A stretch of DNA of 64,000 nucleotides. Origin: Alentia gelatinosa. Lineage: Eukaryota; Annelida; Polychaeta; Phyllodocida; Polynoidae. Positions 21,187-32,321 of this stretch are shown piece by piece. Within the stretch, counting starts at the first letter, position 1. Each line of letters opens with the position of its first letter. A program made the position numbers and the translations under genes. Below the pieces are notes generated by a model. The model had not been told where the DNA came from, did not search any database, and saw nothing but the letters and a program-made list of their open reading frames with translations. The stretch covers positions 92,952,704-93,016,703 of the forward strand of contig OX465582.1 in the NCBI GenBank assembly GCA_950022655.1, written 5' to 3'.

Positions 21187-22019
21187 AGACGTACAAGCAA
21201 AGAAGTACATCAACTTTGCCGCTGCAAACATAGCGATACCCACAAGGCCAACTACATTGGAAGCTTGCTTATTTGTCCAGTTTCTAGCATCTTCACTCAG
21301 TTCACCGGGAGCTGTGAAGAACTACATAGTGGGCGCACGTGACTGGATTTCGGACCACCGAGGTTCTTCCCTACCTTTCAACTCACCTCAAACTCTGGCT
21401 GTCGCAAAGGGTGCCGCAATTCGTTCTGGTCACGTCACTCGTCCAGCAAGTCCGATCACTCAACCTTTGCTGGATAAGCTTTGTGCCGCTTCCTTGGATA
21501 TTACCGATGGATCCCTGTTTCGTGCACCAGCTTTGCTTGCTTTTAACACCCTCCTACGTTCATCGAATTTATTCTTCTCGGGACACTCATCCCCCCATGT
21601 CCTCACCAGACAAGACGTCCGACACGACAATGCTTCATTGTTCATCCAAGTGCGTTCTACCAAGACAAGGAGTCCTCTCGCTCCACCCACGGTGATTACG
21701 GTCGCCTCCACTAAGGGTCCCTGGTGCCCTGTCAAGGAATGGGGATCTTATATAGCAAGTTACCCTGGTGACAAGCTGGACCCCATTTTCCTAACACGCT
21801 TCGGTGTGCCCATGACACCTCACCAGTTTACGGATATCCTACGCCTATTGCTCACATGTGTTGGAGCTTCTGACCCCATGTCTTACTCCATACACTCGTT
21901 TCGTAGGGGGGGGGGGGACGCACTCAGCTCTGGCCTCTGGGAAATCTCTAGAACAGGTTCAACAACTCGGAAATTGGTCTTCCATCCAAGGCATGCGTCC
22001 CTACTTACCCTATCCATGA
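21119..22019 (+). pseudogene. Tyrosine recombinase of second YR element, frame broken in a 12-G run
   Basis: N-terminal core-binding part (STIKNKDVQAKKYINF, GAVKNYIVGARDW) leads to the catalytic Arg in NTLLRSSNL and to HSFR at 21893-21904. Directly after it lies a run of 12 G (21906-21917). The original frame then reads unrelated residues to 22051, whereas the frame starting at 21918 reads a typical recombinase end with LGNW and a Tyr in MRPYL, stopping at 22017-22019. One length change in the G run explains the break; sequencing error is possible. Confidence 0.82.
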
Positions 22020-22114
22020 ATTTCATTTCAAGGTTTGCCCTTTGCCTTTGAATTTCAATGTTTTTCATGTCTTTTCATATAATGTCAACAATATAATATC
22101 CATCTAATATTGTT

Positions 22115-22523
22115 TTTCATACCAACTGGTATTTCAATAACTCATGTCTAACATATCGTTTTAACATACCTACAGGTATGCTATTTGTTTTTCATAACTT
22201 CATATACCAACAAAGTTTTATCAAATATTTGTTTTCTTTTAACACAAACAAAACACAGAATTGTGTCTTATAAAACTCAACTTGTGTAATCAACACAATT
22301 TTAACCACTGTGTAAAACAACAAGGTTTTACTTTAAACAATTTATATTACACAAATTGTTTTCTCTATCACTCAATTAACATGTCTTGTTTTTCTCACTC
22401 AATTTTCATAACTCAAATCCGAGTTCTCTACCTATGTACTTCGTATTAACTCATGTTATGAATCATTAACGTTCAACATTTACCATGTCAAAATACACTT
22501 ACAAATACAATTTAGTGTATTTT
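22115..22523 (+). repeat. Series of seven short perfect dyads in the 3' region of the second YR element
   Basis: Stems at 22119-22132 (ATACCA/TGGTAT), 22166-22179 (ATACC/GGTAT), 22253-22266 (ACACA/TGTGT), 22282-22298 (TTGTGT/ACACAA), 22312-22331 (GTAAAAC/GTTTTAC), 22335-22361 (AAACAATTT/AAATTGTTT) and 22490-22523 (AAAATACACT/AGTGTATTTT). Each has its own sequence but all are small hairpins in AT-rich DNA after the last gene. Confidence 0.65.
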
Positions 22524-22560
22524 TCAAACTTGTCGTATTTTGCTCAATTTGTGGTCATGA

Positions 22561-22974
22561 GTCATTATGTAGAGAATACAGTTCTTCCAAAAATAGGATG
22601 AAATAATCGAGAAAGTGCCTGATGACCTTTTTTACATCTGCAGGATGATAAAGGGTGCAATTGATGGGAGATGGATGTAGTTCTTGAAATGGGTTTTCAT
22701 ATTTATGTGTTAGCTACTCAGGTTTAAGACAAATGCTGTTAGTTGGGTGATTTCTAAATTCTATTGATTTTTACAAATAACTCAAGTTCCATATATTAGC
22801 AAACAGAAAATGAAAAAAATTGGCATGTCACCATGTTAACTTGGGAAGGCCATCTGGGAACCCAGTGGGGAAGCTCATAAGATAGTACTTAACTATTGGT
22901 ATCTATGGGAATCTGCAATATTTTCATAAAAACAGAAGGCAGCACCAGTGTCTACACAGAAGTCGAAATATCAT
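22561..22974. other. Unannotated stretch
   Basis: AT-rich; no feature recognised. Confidence 0.35.
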
Positions 22975-23165
22975 GAAATTCTGTTCCTAGTAAGGGGTGA
23001 TTGTCGCCGACAATTGCAAGGAAAAAAACTTTTCCCAGCAAAATGGATTCCTATTATTCAGACGAGGAGATTGTGTTCCAGTACCGAATCTCAAAAGGAT
23101 TTGTCTTAGACAAACTCTCTGTGAGGTATATGAATCCCACCGTGTGATTCCCACTTGATGTTTAT
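22975..23165 (+). repeat. Dispersed copy of the 54-55 kb tandem repeat
   Basis: Shares TTGTCGCCGACAATTGCAAG, GACGAGGAGATTGTGTTCCA and CCCACCGTGTGA with 55135-55320. Only this segment of the larger repeat is present here. Confidence 0.65.
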
Positions 23166-23934
23166 TGCTTTCACTGAGTACGAACTATATATTGGTCATT
23201 CGTGGTTACATGATTTATTTCAAAGGAGGGATGATATACCCCAAAAGGTGTGAAGTATGGTCCCTATACCATAGAGAAAATATACCACATTATTACTATT
23301 ATGGTTATCATCTTCGTAATACATATCCACCTCTTAGGCGTTATGACACTTATAAAGATAACAAGATTTCCCTTATTTTTATGGTGAAATAAGGCATACT
23401 TTTTGTTTAGTAGGAGACCAGTATTAAATAAATCATGTTTTAGAAGATCTGTACAGATATCCCGCTTCATTTCCCACGGCCCATCCCCTGGTAAACCTCA
23501 GAAATAAGAATCATATCGAAATCAATTTAAGGGAAAAAATAGAAGCTCGCAACCCAACCATGCTTATAAAATTAAGACAGGCCAACACTAGAAATGCACG
23601 TAAGAGCAAAAACTGATGGACGAAGATACTTTTATCCACTTAACCGGACACTGCCGACCTTGGCTGCAGAGGATTATGTTTTTCCTGTGTAATTGATACT
23701 TTTAATTCAATGCTCAAAGATGGCAGTAAGAATGGCGACCAAAAAGATGCCCTATCACATGAGAGGTTGGGACTTGTATTACATTAATGTGCCTCTTCAA
23801 AGATTCATCATCCTCACGGCCGATATCTTTTTGTATGTTAATGTGTGTCTTTGCAGCATCATCGTTGATATGATTACTGTCTTTTTTATACGTTTAAGTC
23901 TGCATTGCCCTACCATTCTTATAACCGTTATCTG
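23166..23934. other. Unannotated stretch
   Basis: No gene or repeat recognised; short open frames only. Confidence 0.35.
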
Positions 23935-24241
23935 GGACCTGTTTCACTAGTTTCGTGACATGTCTCTGACACTATACAGTCATTGGAGTTGTCTAGTTTC
24001 GTGACAACACAAGTAGCTGCCCTTAGGAAAAAACAGACCCCAAATATAAGAATTAGACAAATCTACACATCATGGACCTATTTCACTAGTTTCGTGACAA
24101 AAGTGTTAGACAGAGATGAAAAGCGTCACCAACAGTGCAAGCAAGAATAGACAAAACGAAGTCTAATGTCTAGTTCTTATGAAACTGGACACATCGTCTA
24201 GACGCCATCTAGACATGTCACGAAACTAGTGAAACAGGTCC
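23935..24241. mobile_element. MITE family 1, copy with internal end-like motifs
   Basis: TIRs GGACCTGTTTCACTAGTTTC and complement bound 307 bp. Two further end-like segments (GTCTAGTTTCGTGACAACAC and GGACCTATTTCACTAGTTTC) sit inside, suggesting nested or recombined copies. Flanks CTG/CTA are an imperfect 3-bp duplication. Confidence 0.7.
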
Positions 24242-24246
24242 CTAAT

Positions 24247-24309
<63 letters not shown>
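24247..24309. repeat. (TA)n microsatellite, left flank of TIR element
   Basis: About 30 TA units immediately left of the 30-bp TIR at 24310. Confidence 0.85.
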
Positions 24310-24311
<2 letters not shown>

Positions 24312-26639
24312 TCGATATTCAGAATTTGGCGACAATTCGTTCCAAATAAAATTTCTAAGTTCCTTTTGAGAGTTTTCCCATGCCATCTAGACAGTTTTAT
24401 GGTAGTATCCCTAAAATGGCCAATAATTTTGAGTATTAATGGGTTCAGTAGGGCATATTGAAGTAACAGTCTCTTTTATATTTCTGCCTCCGTGTAAATA
24501 GGTATATGAATTTAAAACTCCATTTTAGGCCTTTATGATACTAAAAAGATAAAGCTTCTTCGCTTGTTATGCATAAATAACATGTTCACCTAGAAGAAGG
24601 AATTGAAAAAGATTCCATATCCAATGAAATAATAATATTGATTACCAAATGTATGAAAGGAACTATTTCCTAGAGATTGGTGTGTTTTTCATGAATACTG
24701 CGATTTTTATTAAGTGCCATAAAAAATTTGAAAAAAATATGTACATGGTGGTGAACGTGCCTTCTGAAAAAAATGGTTAATTTCAAGAATCTGGCATCAT
24801 GCGGCTGAGAGCTATAAAATATTGAAATAGTGTACACGGAGGCAGAAGTGTACACGGAGGCAGAAATTGAATCTTTTAGCTTCGTCTATTTCCTTCATAT
24901 ATGGTGATTTGTTCATGATTTTCGCCAGGAAATATTAGGAATTATGTGTGCAGTTTATTTGGTATGGTTTTAAATATCATTTCATGGCAATTTCAAACTG
25001 AAAATGACACTCTCTAGCAAATTGTCATTTCTTTTTTTCTCTTTAATTTTTTACCCAAAAAATGATTTTTTTCCATAGATTTATTTATCATATACTATGC
25101 ATGTGTGATTCTCCATGATGTCTCAGGTTTCCCTTTTATTCTTTTTATGCTATAAAAATGATAGAAATCCATGTACACGGAGGTAGAAGTGTGTACACGG
25201 AGGCAGAATAAGAAAACTTAATCGTAAATTCACACAATTCTTAGAAGTTGACTGTTGGAATAAGTGCTGGTAGGTGTGGCTGTAGATGTTGGTGTTGGTA
25301 AGTGTTGGTTCTCCTGTCTGTGGATGTGTGTGGGTGGGTTGGTGTTGGTACATTGGCTGTAGGTATCTGTGTTTGTAGGTGCTGGTTATGGAAAGTGTGG
25401 ATGTGAATGGGTGTTGGTGTTGGTGAGTGTTGGATGGTAGTGAGTGTTGCTATCTTTTGATATTGGTGGGGTTGTTAGTTGTGGTGGGTGTTGGTGTGGC
25501 AATAGGCCCTTTTGAGGCTTGAGAAGAGAGATAAACCTATGTACACGGAGGCATAAGAATGTACACGGAGGTAGAATATGCCTCCTTGTACATAACTTTC
25601 ACTATAACTCCATAGTAGTTGGTGCTATTTTAATGTAATTTCACACAGGGACAGCTGTTGGCATAATATACTGATATTGAATCGTTTTAAAGTTATATTA
25701 GCAGATCTTATGATAATATTGATAAATATATGTGTACACGGAGGCAGAAGCATATTTTAGGCATTTTCATGCCACCAACACCCATACCCATCAACATCAA
25801 CACCCAGCAACACTCACACCTATCAACCAACACCCACAGCAACATCTACCAACGCTAAGACCCATAGCAGGTGGATTTTTGGTTTGAAAACAGAGATAAA
25901 ACTCTGTACACGGAGGCAGAAGTGTGTAGTCTACCTCCGTGTACATTATTTAGCAGTGATAACTCAGAGGTGTATGGGGGATTCTAATTCAATTTCACAC
26001 ATGGGCAAATGTGATCGTCTCCTACTGATATTATATCTTTTTCAAATCACATTAGCAGATCTTATGAAAATATTGATAATTATGTTTGTACACGGAGGCA
26101 GAAGCACATTTTAGCCATATCAATAAATGCCATGTTGCTTCTACTACACATATTTCTAATCAATTATATTTTTGGCATGGTACAAAGGCATTTTTTGTAT
26201 ATTTGATAACTACAAAAAATATGTTGTAAACCAGTGTTTAAATGCTATTTCACTCCCCTAAGTAATGTACACGGAGGCAGAATTCACTTTTTAGCCAACA
26301 CAAATATTAATGAAAAATATGGAAATCTCTCGCCAAAAGAATTTAAATTCCCATTTTTGTTCAGTTTGCAATGTTATCTTATAGAAAAAATGGTTCAGTA
26401 ATGAAATTGTGTTGTTTTTTGGAAAATGTAGACAATCATATATTAAAAATGGAATTTAAAAAAAAAAGGGGCTTTTTTACAAGGTTTTTGGGCCATAACA
26501 GCCCAGATTTGCTGACAGATAGGTAAAAGTATATATGGCACATACAATGGTCATAGTAATTCCTATATATATTCATTACTTTTATAAATATAGCACTGGA
26601 CATTTTAAAATCGAATTGTCGCCAAATTCTGAATATCGA

Positions 26640-26641
<2 letters not shown>
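24310..26641. mobile_element. 2.3-kb TIR element with about ten copies of TGTACACGGAGGCAGAA
   Basis: A perfect 30-bp terminal inverted repeat (24310-24339, beginning GGTCGATATTCAGAATTTGG; complement 26612-26641) bounds the element, which lies inside a TA microsatellite. The 17-bp motif occurs on the plus strand at about 24831, 24849, 25172, 25192, 25540, 25560, 25733, 25905, 26087 and 26266, with variants, and on the minus strand at about 24484 and 25931. A GTTGGTGTTGGT-rich tract (25260-25500) faces a CAACACCCA-rich tract (25775-25865). No transposase is seen. The motif set may be subterminal transposase-binding sites. Confidence 0.78.

Positions 26642-26692
<51 letters not shown>
26642..26692. 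repeat. (TA)n microsatellite, right flank of TIR element
   Basis: About 24 TA units immediately right of the TIR ending at 26641; the pair of tracts suggests the element landed in a pre-existing (TA)n or duplicated TA. Confidence 0.85.
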
Positions 26693-26927
26693 AATGTTTA
26701 TGGATTTCTTCCAGCATCATCATTATTGTGACCGATATCTTCTTAAATATGTGTCGGTTATAGTGTGGCATCCCTTTCTTGCAATATGCCTGAGCTTGGT
26801 GAATCCCTCTGTCAGAGATGTTCTTTTGTTGCGAAAAGATCATCAGCCGATCATCTGTACCGACAAGTTGAACAGCATGTTTATAAATTCTGTCTGCAAA
26901 AACAGAACATTGAAAATACCCCTCGAG

Positions 26928-27022
26928 GCCTAAAGCCATTTTCTACTGGCCGACTATTTGCCACTGATCTGCAGTCGGGAGCCACTGCGTCTAATCGATG
27001 AATTAAATGGAAAAAGGCATTC
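26928..27022. mobile_element. Short TIR fragment of the CATTGGCCGACTATT family
   Basis: TAAAGCCATTTTCTACTGGC, CGACTATTTGCCACTGATCT and GCAGTCGGGAGCC match the copies at 40092-40241 and 60395-60585; the other end reads AATGGAAAAAGGC. About 95 bp, non-coding. Confidence 0.5.
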
Positions 27023-27184
27023 AAAGAAGATGTCATGGAACAATTTTACCTGGATTATGCGATAAGCCCACCACCGATCGATCCCTCACCGATTAGTGTC
27101 CCCGGCGACCGAGCTGACCACCGGCTAGGTCGAGTATTCCGGATTCGTAACCCCGTCGGCCGTGTATATTAAAGAAGAAACCAA

Positions 27185-27425
27185 CAAGTTTTTGATCAAA
27201 GTCGTCGTTCTCCACGAGTTTGATCCAGAGTGATATGAACTAGGCGACAGCCGAGCAAATATTATGCAGCATTCAAACTAGTTGCAGAATGACTTCTTTG
27301 ACCAAAAGGAGTTGATTTCTGTATTTATGTCACCCCTATACACATTAAAAGAATGGATGACACACAGGATATAGACCATGGAGAACAGGCCACAATACTC
27401 GTAGGGGCATGGAGAACGAGTTCCC
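27185..27425 (-). repeat. Dispersed composite repeat, copy 2 (partner at 3620-3850)
   Basis: Reverse-oriented copy: ACCAACAAGTTTTTGATCAA at the left, TTTGACCAAAAGG internally, then GGATGACACACAGGATATAG and CCATGGAGAAC. It lies within otherwise unannotated sequence. Confidence 0.5.
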
Positions 27426-27559
27426 AATGTTAAGCCTCTAGCCTCGAGGCTAACTCCCACCACCCTCTCTCTAGCAACCCGCTGTGATGGTTTGCATTAG
27501 CATCTTCACAAAAAAACACATATTGTAGAAATTTTATTAAAATTTTATCAAAAGGAGTT

Positions 27560-28830
27560 CATGGTGTAAATTATGAATCACACGATGCATGAGTTTATCA
27601 AGAACTTTACTGGGACTATTGAGTAACGATATCGTTCGCCAGTCATCTATAAGCATTTAGTTGCCACTTTACGGAATTGGAATGGTGGTTGCCACTTTCC
27701 AAGAGTCAGGAAACTAATCCGATCGAATAGAGCTATCTAACAATTCAGAGAGAAAAAAAGGCATAATACATTTCAAAGAGTACAATAGTATCTTATTTGA
27801 TATCTAAGGGAGACCATGAATTGATAACCTTTAATACAATTTCTTCCTTAAAATCGATAGGGAGATCTAAGTCTAGATCTGTTTGTTTTTGCTTTAGGTT
27901 TTGAAGATTGTGCGAAAAAACATTTTGGTCCAGCTTAGCAAAGAGTTTGCAGCCTATCTCAGTGAAATATTGATTAAAGATGCGGGGTACTTGATCCTTG
28001 ATGATGCATTTGCCCCCATATTGAAGTTCGCACATACTTTGCTTGGGGCCAGGGTTAAGAAGTGCATTAATGATTGACCAAAACATTTTAGAGTTCCCTT
28101 TGGATTCTTTTAGTTCCTCTTGACTGTAGTTGCTTCTTTCATTTTTAAGTTTGTATCTTATCTCTCTTGATATTCTATGCATCTCTTGAGGACTGTAGTG
28201 CTTTTGGTGACTTTATAATTATTGACTAACAACCTTCTGTGATTGATTAAATTGAGCAAAGGTTTGCTCATCTGCAATGGTTTGGCATCCTTAAAATTAA
28301 ACTTCTTTACTGGACAATAATGGTCCAGGAATTCAAAAATACTTTCCATGATTAGTTGCCACTTGACATCCAGGTTATTTGTATCAAAAAACATATCCCA
28401 GCCACGGTTGTCTAAGTGAGAAGCTAGTTCTTCAAAAATCAAATCATTTAATTTTCTACCTTCAAAATGCACTTCATTTTTTACCCTCTTTTTTTTGTTT
28501 TCTGTATGCAGCTATAGGCAAATGGTCATTAATGCTTTCACATAGTATGGTTGAGTGGTTAACATGTTTACAGTTAGTGTATATGTGGTTCAGAGTCGTT
28601 CCTCCCCTGCAATGTTTTTGTTACCAGGTTTGTTCACTAGGAGTACTAATATTTCAAAATTTTCAATTGTGATGCTTAATTCCTCGCTAAAAACTGTATA
28701 ATCTGAAAAGGCCTCCGAGACATAACACCCTAAACCCTCCCATCTACAAGTTTCTCTATCCAGTCTGAAGAGTCTATGCCCTTTCCAAAAGAGCATAGAA
28801 TCATCATATCCACTATGAAGCAAAGTTTTG
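27560..28830 (-). pseudogene. Broken LINE ORF2 fragment (CR1/L2/Jockey-like): endonuclease end to start of RT
   Basis: On the minus strand: at 28823-28590 a segment with RLDRETCRWEGLGCYV, like the later part of an APE-type endonuclease; at 28472-28158 a linker with HYCPVKKFNFKDAKP; at 28182-27793 KMFWSIINALLN and FNQYFTEIG, typical of the stretch before RT; then at about 27730-27560 FPDSWKVATTIPIP and an RTISLL-like segment from the first RT motifs. Several stops and frame changes interrupt it and the catalytic RT palm is absent. Clade not resolved. Confidence 0.72.
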
Positions 28831-29755
28831 CAAAGACATATGAAAGGTGCCCCGTCAAAAGATTATTACTGTATTTCTTCCTTTTAATAGTAGAGACTTC
28901 TGACATTATGTCCAACGAAATAGAGTCCCTTTTTACTTTCAACAAATTGTAAAGTCTCACAACCTACTTGCGTAAGGAGTAGACCTTAAGAAGAGAAAGT
29001 CAGAACTCAACACAGAAGTACTAGGTACTACCCTGAGTCAGAATCTGAGACTAACTGTTTATTGACAAGAAGGGATCCTTGTTTTATACCCTTAGCAGGG
29101 GGTTGACATGACAGGCTTGGCATCTGTGAGCTCTGCGCTCTCATTGGCTGTTGTACCAACAGCCAATAGGAGAAGACCAAATCTGTTCCGGTTGAACGCC
29201 CGTTCCGGTCTGTCGCACATGTCAGGAGGCCGCTCATGACACTGAACAACTCCAAGTGTCATTGGTAGAGCGACCTGCCCTCATGTGGGCAGACTGGGAA
29301 CTAGAGCTGAGCGACAATAGGGGTATTATATGCCATTCAAAGCATGGCAGCCGTACTGTAAACATCAGGGAGGAGGTTACTAACCAAAATGGTGACTGTT
29401 CCAATTCAGTCAATTTGTTCCTCAATAAGTAGGGGTAATTTTAGATGATTACTTTCTTCTCATAGAAACCAATATTACATGGCCACGATAGGGATGTATA
29501 GACCAGAACTTTACAAAATGACACCATTGTCAATATCTATAAAATTCTTAACCATAATTATTAGAGGGATCATATTACGGTAACTAGTGAGAAAGTGGGT
29601 GAAAAAGGATGAGTGTGCGATTAGGCCCACAATGCTATGTGCATGGGGGGGGCACCGAACTGCTCGACCACCACATTAATAGTGCACGGGACAGTTAAGT
29701 ATGAGAAAATATTAAGAGAAGGTTAAAGTTATTGAAAGACCAAAGAAGAAACATT
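28831..29755. other. Unannotated stretch with a CCAAT-containing hairpin
   Basis: A perfect dyad ATTGGCTGTTG / CAACAGCCAAT with a 3-nt loop lies at 29143-29167 and places two CCAAT boxes in opposite directions. Otherwise nothing recognised. Confidence 0.4.
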
Positions 29756-30540
29756 GGATTTGAGTGGCAATTGAGAGGGAGTTGATGTGTATTACTACAC
29801 ATCAATGTTTCGTGGTTAACAACCTTCTGTCCACTATCATCCATTGTCCATTCAGATCATTGGGTAGTATTCATGGCATGCCGAGTGTAGGGAGGTGTTG
29901 AGAAGACTTGTGCATTACTAAACATCACCGGCTCTTGGTTTACGACCGCCTGTCCACAAAACTACCGAACATTGTCCGTTTAATTCATTGAGCCGTATTC
30001 AGGGCATGCCAAGTGTAGGGAAGTGTTGAGAAGACTTGTGCATTACTAAACATCACCGGCTCCTGGTTTACGACTGCCTGTCCACAAAACTACCGAACAT
30101 TGTCCGTTTAATTCATTGAGCCGTATTCAGGGCATGCTGACTGTAGGGAGGTGTTGAGAAGACTTGTGCATTACTAAACATCACCGGCTCGTGGTTTACG
30201 ACCGCCTGTCCACAAAACTACCGAACATTGTCCGTTTAATTCATTGAGCCGTATTCAGGGCATGCCGAGTGTAGGGAGGTGTTGAGAAGACTTGTGCATT
30301 ACTAAACATCACCGGCTCCTGGTTTACGACCGCCTGTCCACAAAACTACCGATCATTGTCCGTTTAATTCATTGAGCCGTATTCAGGGCATGTCAAGTGT
30401 AGGGAAGTGTTGAGAAGACTTGTGCATTACTAAACATCACCGGCTCCTGGTTTACGACCGCCTGTCCACAAAACTACCGATCATTGTCCGTTTAATTCAT
30501 TGAGCCGTATTCAGGGCATGCCGAGTGTAGGGAGGTGTTG
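29756..30540 (+). repeat. 128-bp satellite, about six monomers
   Basis: Monomer starts (GTGTAGGGAGGTGTTGAGAA) at 29884, 30013, 30141, 30269, 30397 and 30525 give a spacing of 128-129 bp. The first monomer (29756-29883) is divergent; the later ones differ by only a few bases, which suggests recent amplification. Non-coding. Confidence 0.9.
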
Positions 30541-30910
30541 AGAAGATGGCGGATCTAATTACACGCTCTGATTGGATGGAGTGATTGCGAGGCGTGTCAC
30601 GAGGTTAGCGTAATGCAGCGTGTTAGAATGAGGCTGGTACCACGTGGCACGTCCTGATAAATATCGCAGTAAACGTGCGTTAACAACTATCACTACCAAA
30701 AGTTCTCAAACTACGCTCACAAGGAGACCACCTTAAACTTTTCATTGGCCAACGAAGATGACGGAGATTGTTAGAGTTCTGTTGCTAATGCCATCAACTC
30801 TGCCTCAATAACAAATAATCGGTGAGGGTAGTATTTTCACTCAGTGACTCAGTGACTTTTTGATTGACTTTTTGGACAATATTTTCGTCATCTATTGGAA
30901 ACAGGTGAGT
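30541..30910 (+). promoter_or_regulatory. Promoter-like block with candidate 5' exon and donor
   Basis: AAGATGGCGG (YY1-like) at about 30543 and an inverted CCAAT (GATTGG) at about 30570 lie directly after the satellite. CATTGGCC follows at about 30743, a short 17-codon frame from ATG 30758, and two donor matches: GTGAGG at 30832 and CAG|GTGAGT at 30903/30904. This could be a non-coding first exon. Motif-based inference only. Confidence 0.25.
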
Positions 30911-31319
30911 AGCCACTGCATGTCAGTCTCAATAAGTTGGTGATTGCGTAGTGCCTGTATTTATTGTTTCTCCTGCATTTCTCTAGGTCCATGCTGTAAG
31001 AAATATCTATGTCTTAGGGTCTCTCCATTGAAATGAAAGCATTGTAATTCCGTCGGTTCTTGACCGGCTGTATTGCATAAAACTGGCTGATAAAAAGGGA
31101 CCACATGCATTTAAAATACCAGGATCTTCCCATTCACCGGTCTGTCTACGGTATACCCCAAAGTTCGATTGGTGGTTTCTGACTGCAGAGTGGTGCAGAA
31201 TAATCGGCCAATGGAAACTTACATTATTATTGAAATAATTGTCCAGCTACCCTAAAGGTGTGTTTCCAGCTGCCTGACAGTATGAAATAGTTAGTGAAGA
31301 AGCCATGTTTTCACTGCAT
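30911..31319. other. Unannotated stretch
   Basis: A short ATTGGTGG ... TCGGCCAATGGAAAC segment at about 31160-31215 resembles the CATTGGCCGACTATT family. Nothing else recognised. Confidence 0.35.
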
Positions 31320-31605
31320 TTTATCCTTCCCCTAATAAAAAAACCCATAGGCTTAACATGGGATTTGTTTATTTCACGGGTGTGACATAAAGTGTTGTTT
31401 ATGCCACTACTTTTTAATGCTGGAAAAATGTGGAAACGGGGTAGGATAAAATCTAGACGCCACTCGTTTGAGTTTGAGTTTATTTATGCTACGCATTTTG
31501 TTGGCTCCGTAATTTCACGAGTCGAAGACAAAATGAGTGGCATAAATAAACTCAGACTCAAACTCGCGACGTCTCTTGATATTACATGGTCATACCGAAA
31601 GATCT
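31320..31605 (+). mobile_element. Foldback family 3 (TTATCCTACCCC), composite copy
   Basis: The first part (31320-31450) runs from TTTATCCTTCCCCTAAT to GGGGTAGGATAAA, an inverted end pair. It is followed by a second inverted pair (31461-31500 and 31531-31567) rich in GAGTTTATTTATG. The reverse of this composite is at 39485-39772; the first module alone recurs at 38480-38788, 38789-39092 and, diverged, 59835-59963. Non-coding. Confidence 0.65.
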
Positions 31606-31737
31606 CTATAGATAAATCATCGAGCATGACCAGTAAATCAAAATGTTTTATTTTGTCGGTCATTGACAACTTTGGTCGGTGGTGTTCTTTTTGAGCATTC
31701 TTCATCAAAATAATTGACTTTTTATGACATCAGCTAA

Positions 31738-31960
31738 AAGATCAACAAGTCATAAACAAAGTCAACAAGTTTTGCACAATGTCAATACTTTTGGACAAGG
31801 TCAATACATCTTGGACAAGTTCAACACTTTCTGTGTAAGGTCAGCACATTCTGGACTTCGTCAACACATATTTGACAGATCAACACATTCTGCGTAAAGT
31901 CAATACATATTGGACAAGGTCAATTCATTCTACACAAGGTCAACAAATTATTAACAAGGA
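31738..31960 (+). repeat. Minisatellite of about 25 bp (GGACAAGGTCAACACATTCT)
   Basis: About nine degenerate tandem units containing GTCAA(C/T)A(C/A) and TTGGACAAG. Unit length varies slightly. Non-coding. Confidence 0.65.
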
Positions 31961-32321
31961 CATCCGGTCATAGAAAAGGTACTCTCTGTCTAGCAAAACA
32001 TTTATTGGAAAAATATCAATAAATACAATGTTCTGTATTAGTGTCCAATTCACTCCCTCAAGCATCTCCTTTTTATTCATACAAACTCAATCCGTTATGA
32101 CGTTGCTTGTCGGACACAATTCTGTATGAGAAGAATGTAGTGGAAATTGAAATACATCCTGGCAATAAGATGACGGACAAAACGTTCCTATTTCGTCCTG
32201 TTTTCAGGTGAACTCTCCCACCACGCAGCAGGCACGATCTTCGTGTTTTCTCTCGCTGTATCCCGTTACATTCGGGTGCCCTTCTCATGTTCCTGTCGGC
32301 TTCTCGGTTTACTTCTGAAGT
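31961..32321. other. Unannotated stretch
   Basis: No feature recognised. Confidence 0.35.

Larger units (their letters stand above)
18000..22560 (+). mobile_element. Second, diverged tyrosine-recombinase retrotransposon (boundaries uncertain)
   Basis: Gag, RT-RNase H and tyrosine recombinase occur in the same order as in the first element but in the opposite orientation, so the two are head to head. Proteins share family motifs with element 1 but differ strongly. Two stops in gag, a frame break in the recombinase and a degenerate RNase H show it is inactive. No split direct repeats or convincing terminal inverted repeats are found, so it may be truncated or belong to another subgroup. Right boundary set at the end of the hairpin series. 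Confidence 0.8.

Noticed and set aside
18743..21735. Minus-strand open frames opposite the second YR element
   Set aside because: They are antisense shadows of gag, RT and recombinase.
17990..22565. Terminal inverted repeats of the second YR element (ATAATGACT near 18010 and AGTCATTAT near 22560)
   Set aside because: Only about 9 bp match and the pairing does not extend; it may be chance, so a DIRS1-type structure is not claimed.
29258..29310. tRNA-like segment (TCATTGGTAGAGCGACC)
   Set aside because: It has box A-like words but no box B and no foldable acceptor stem.
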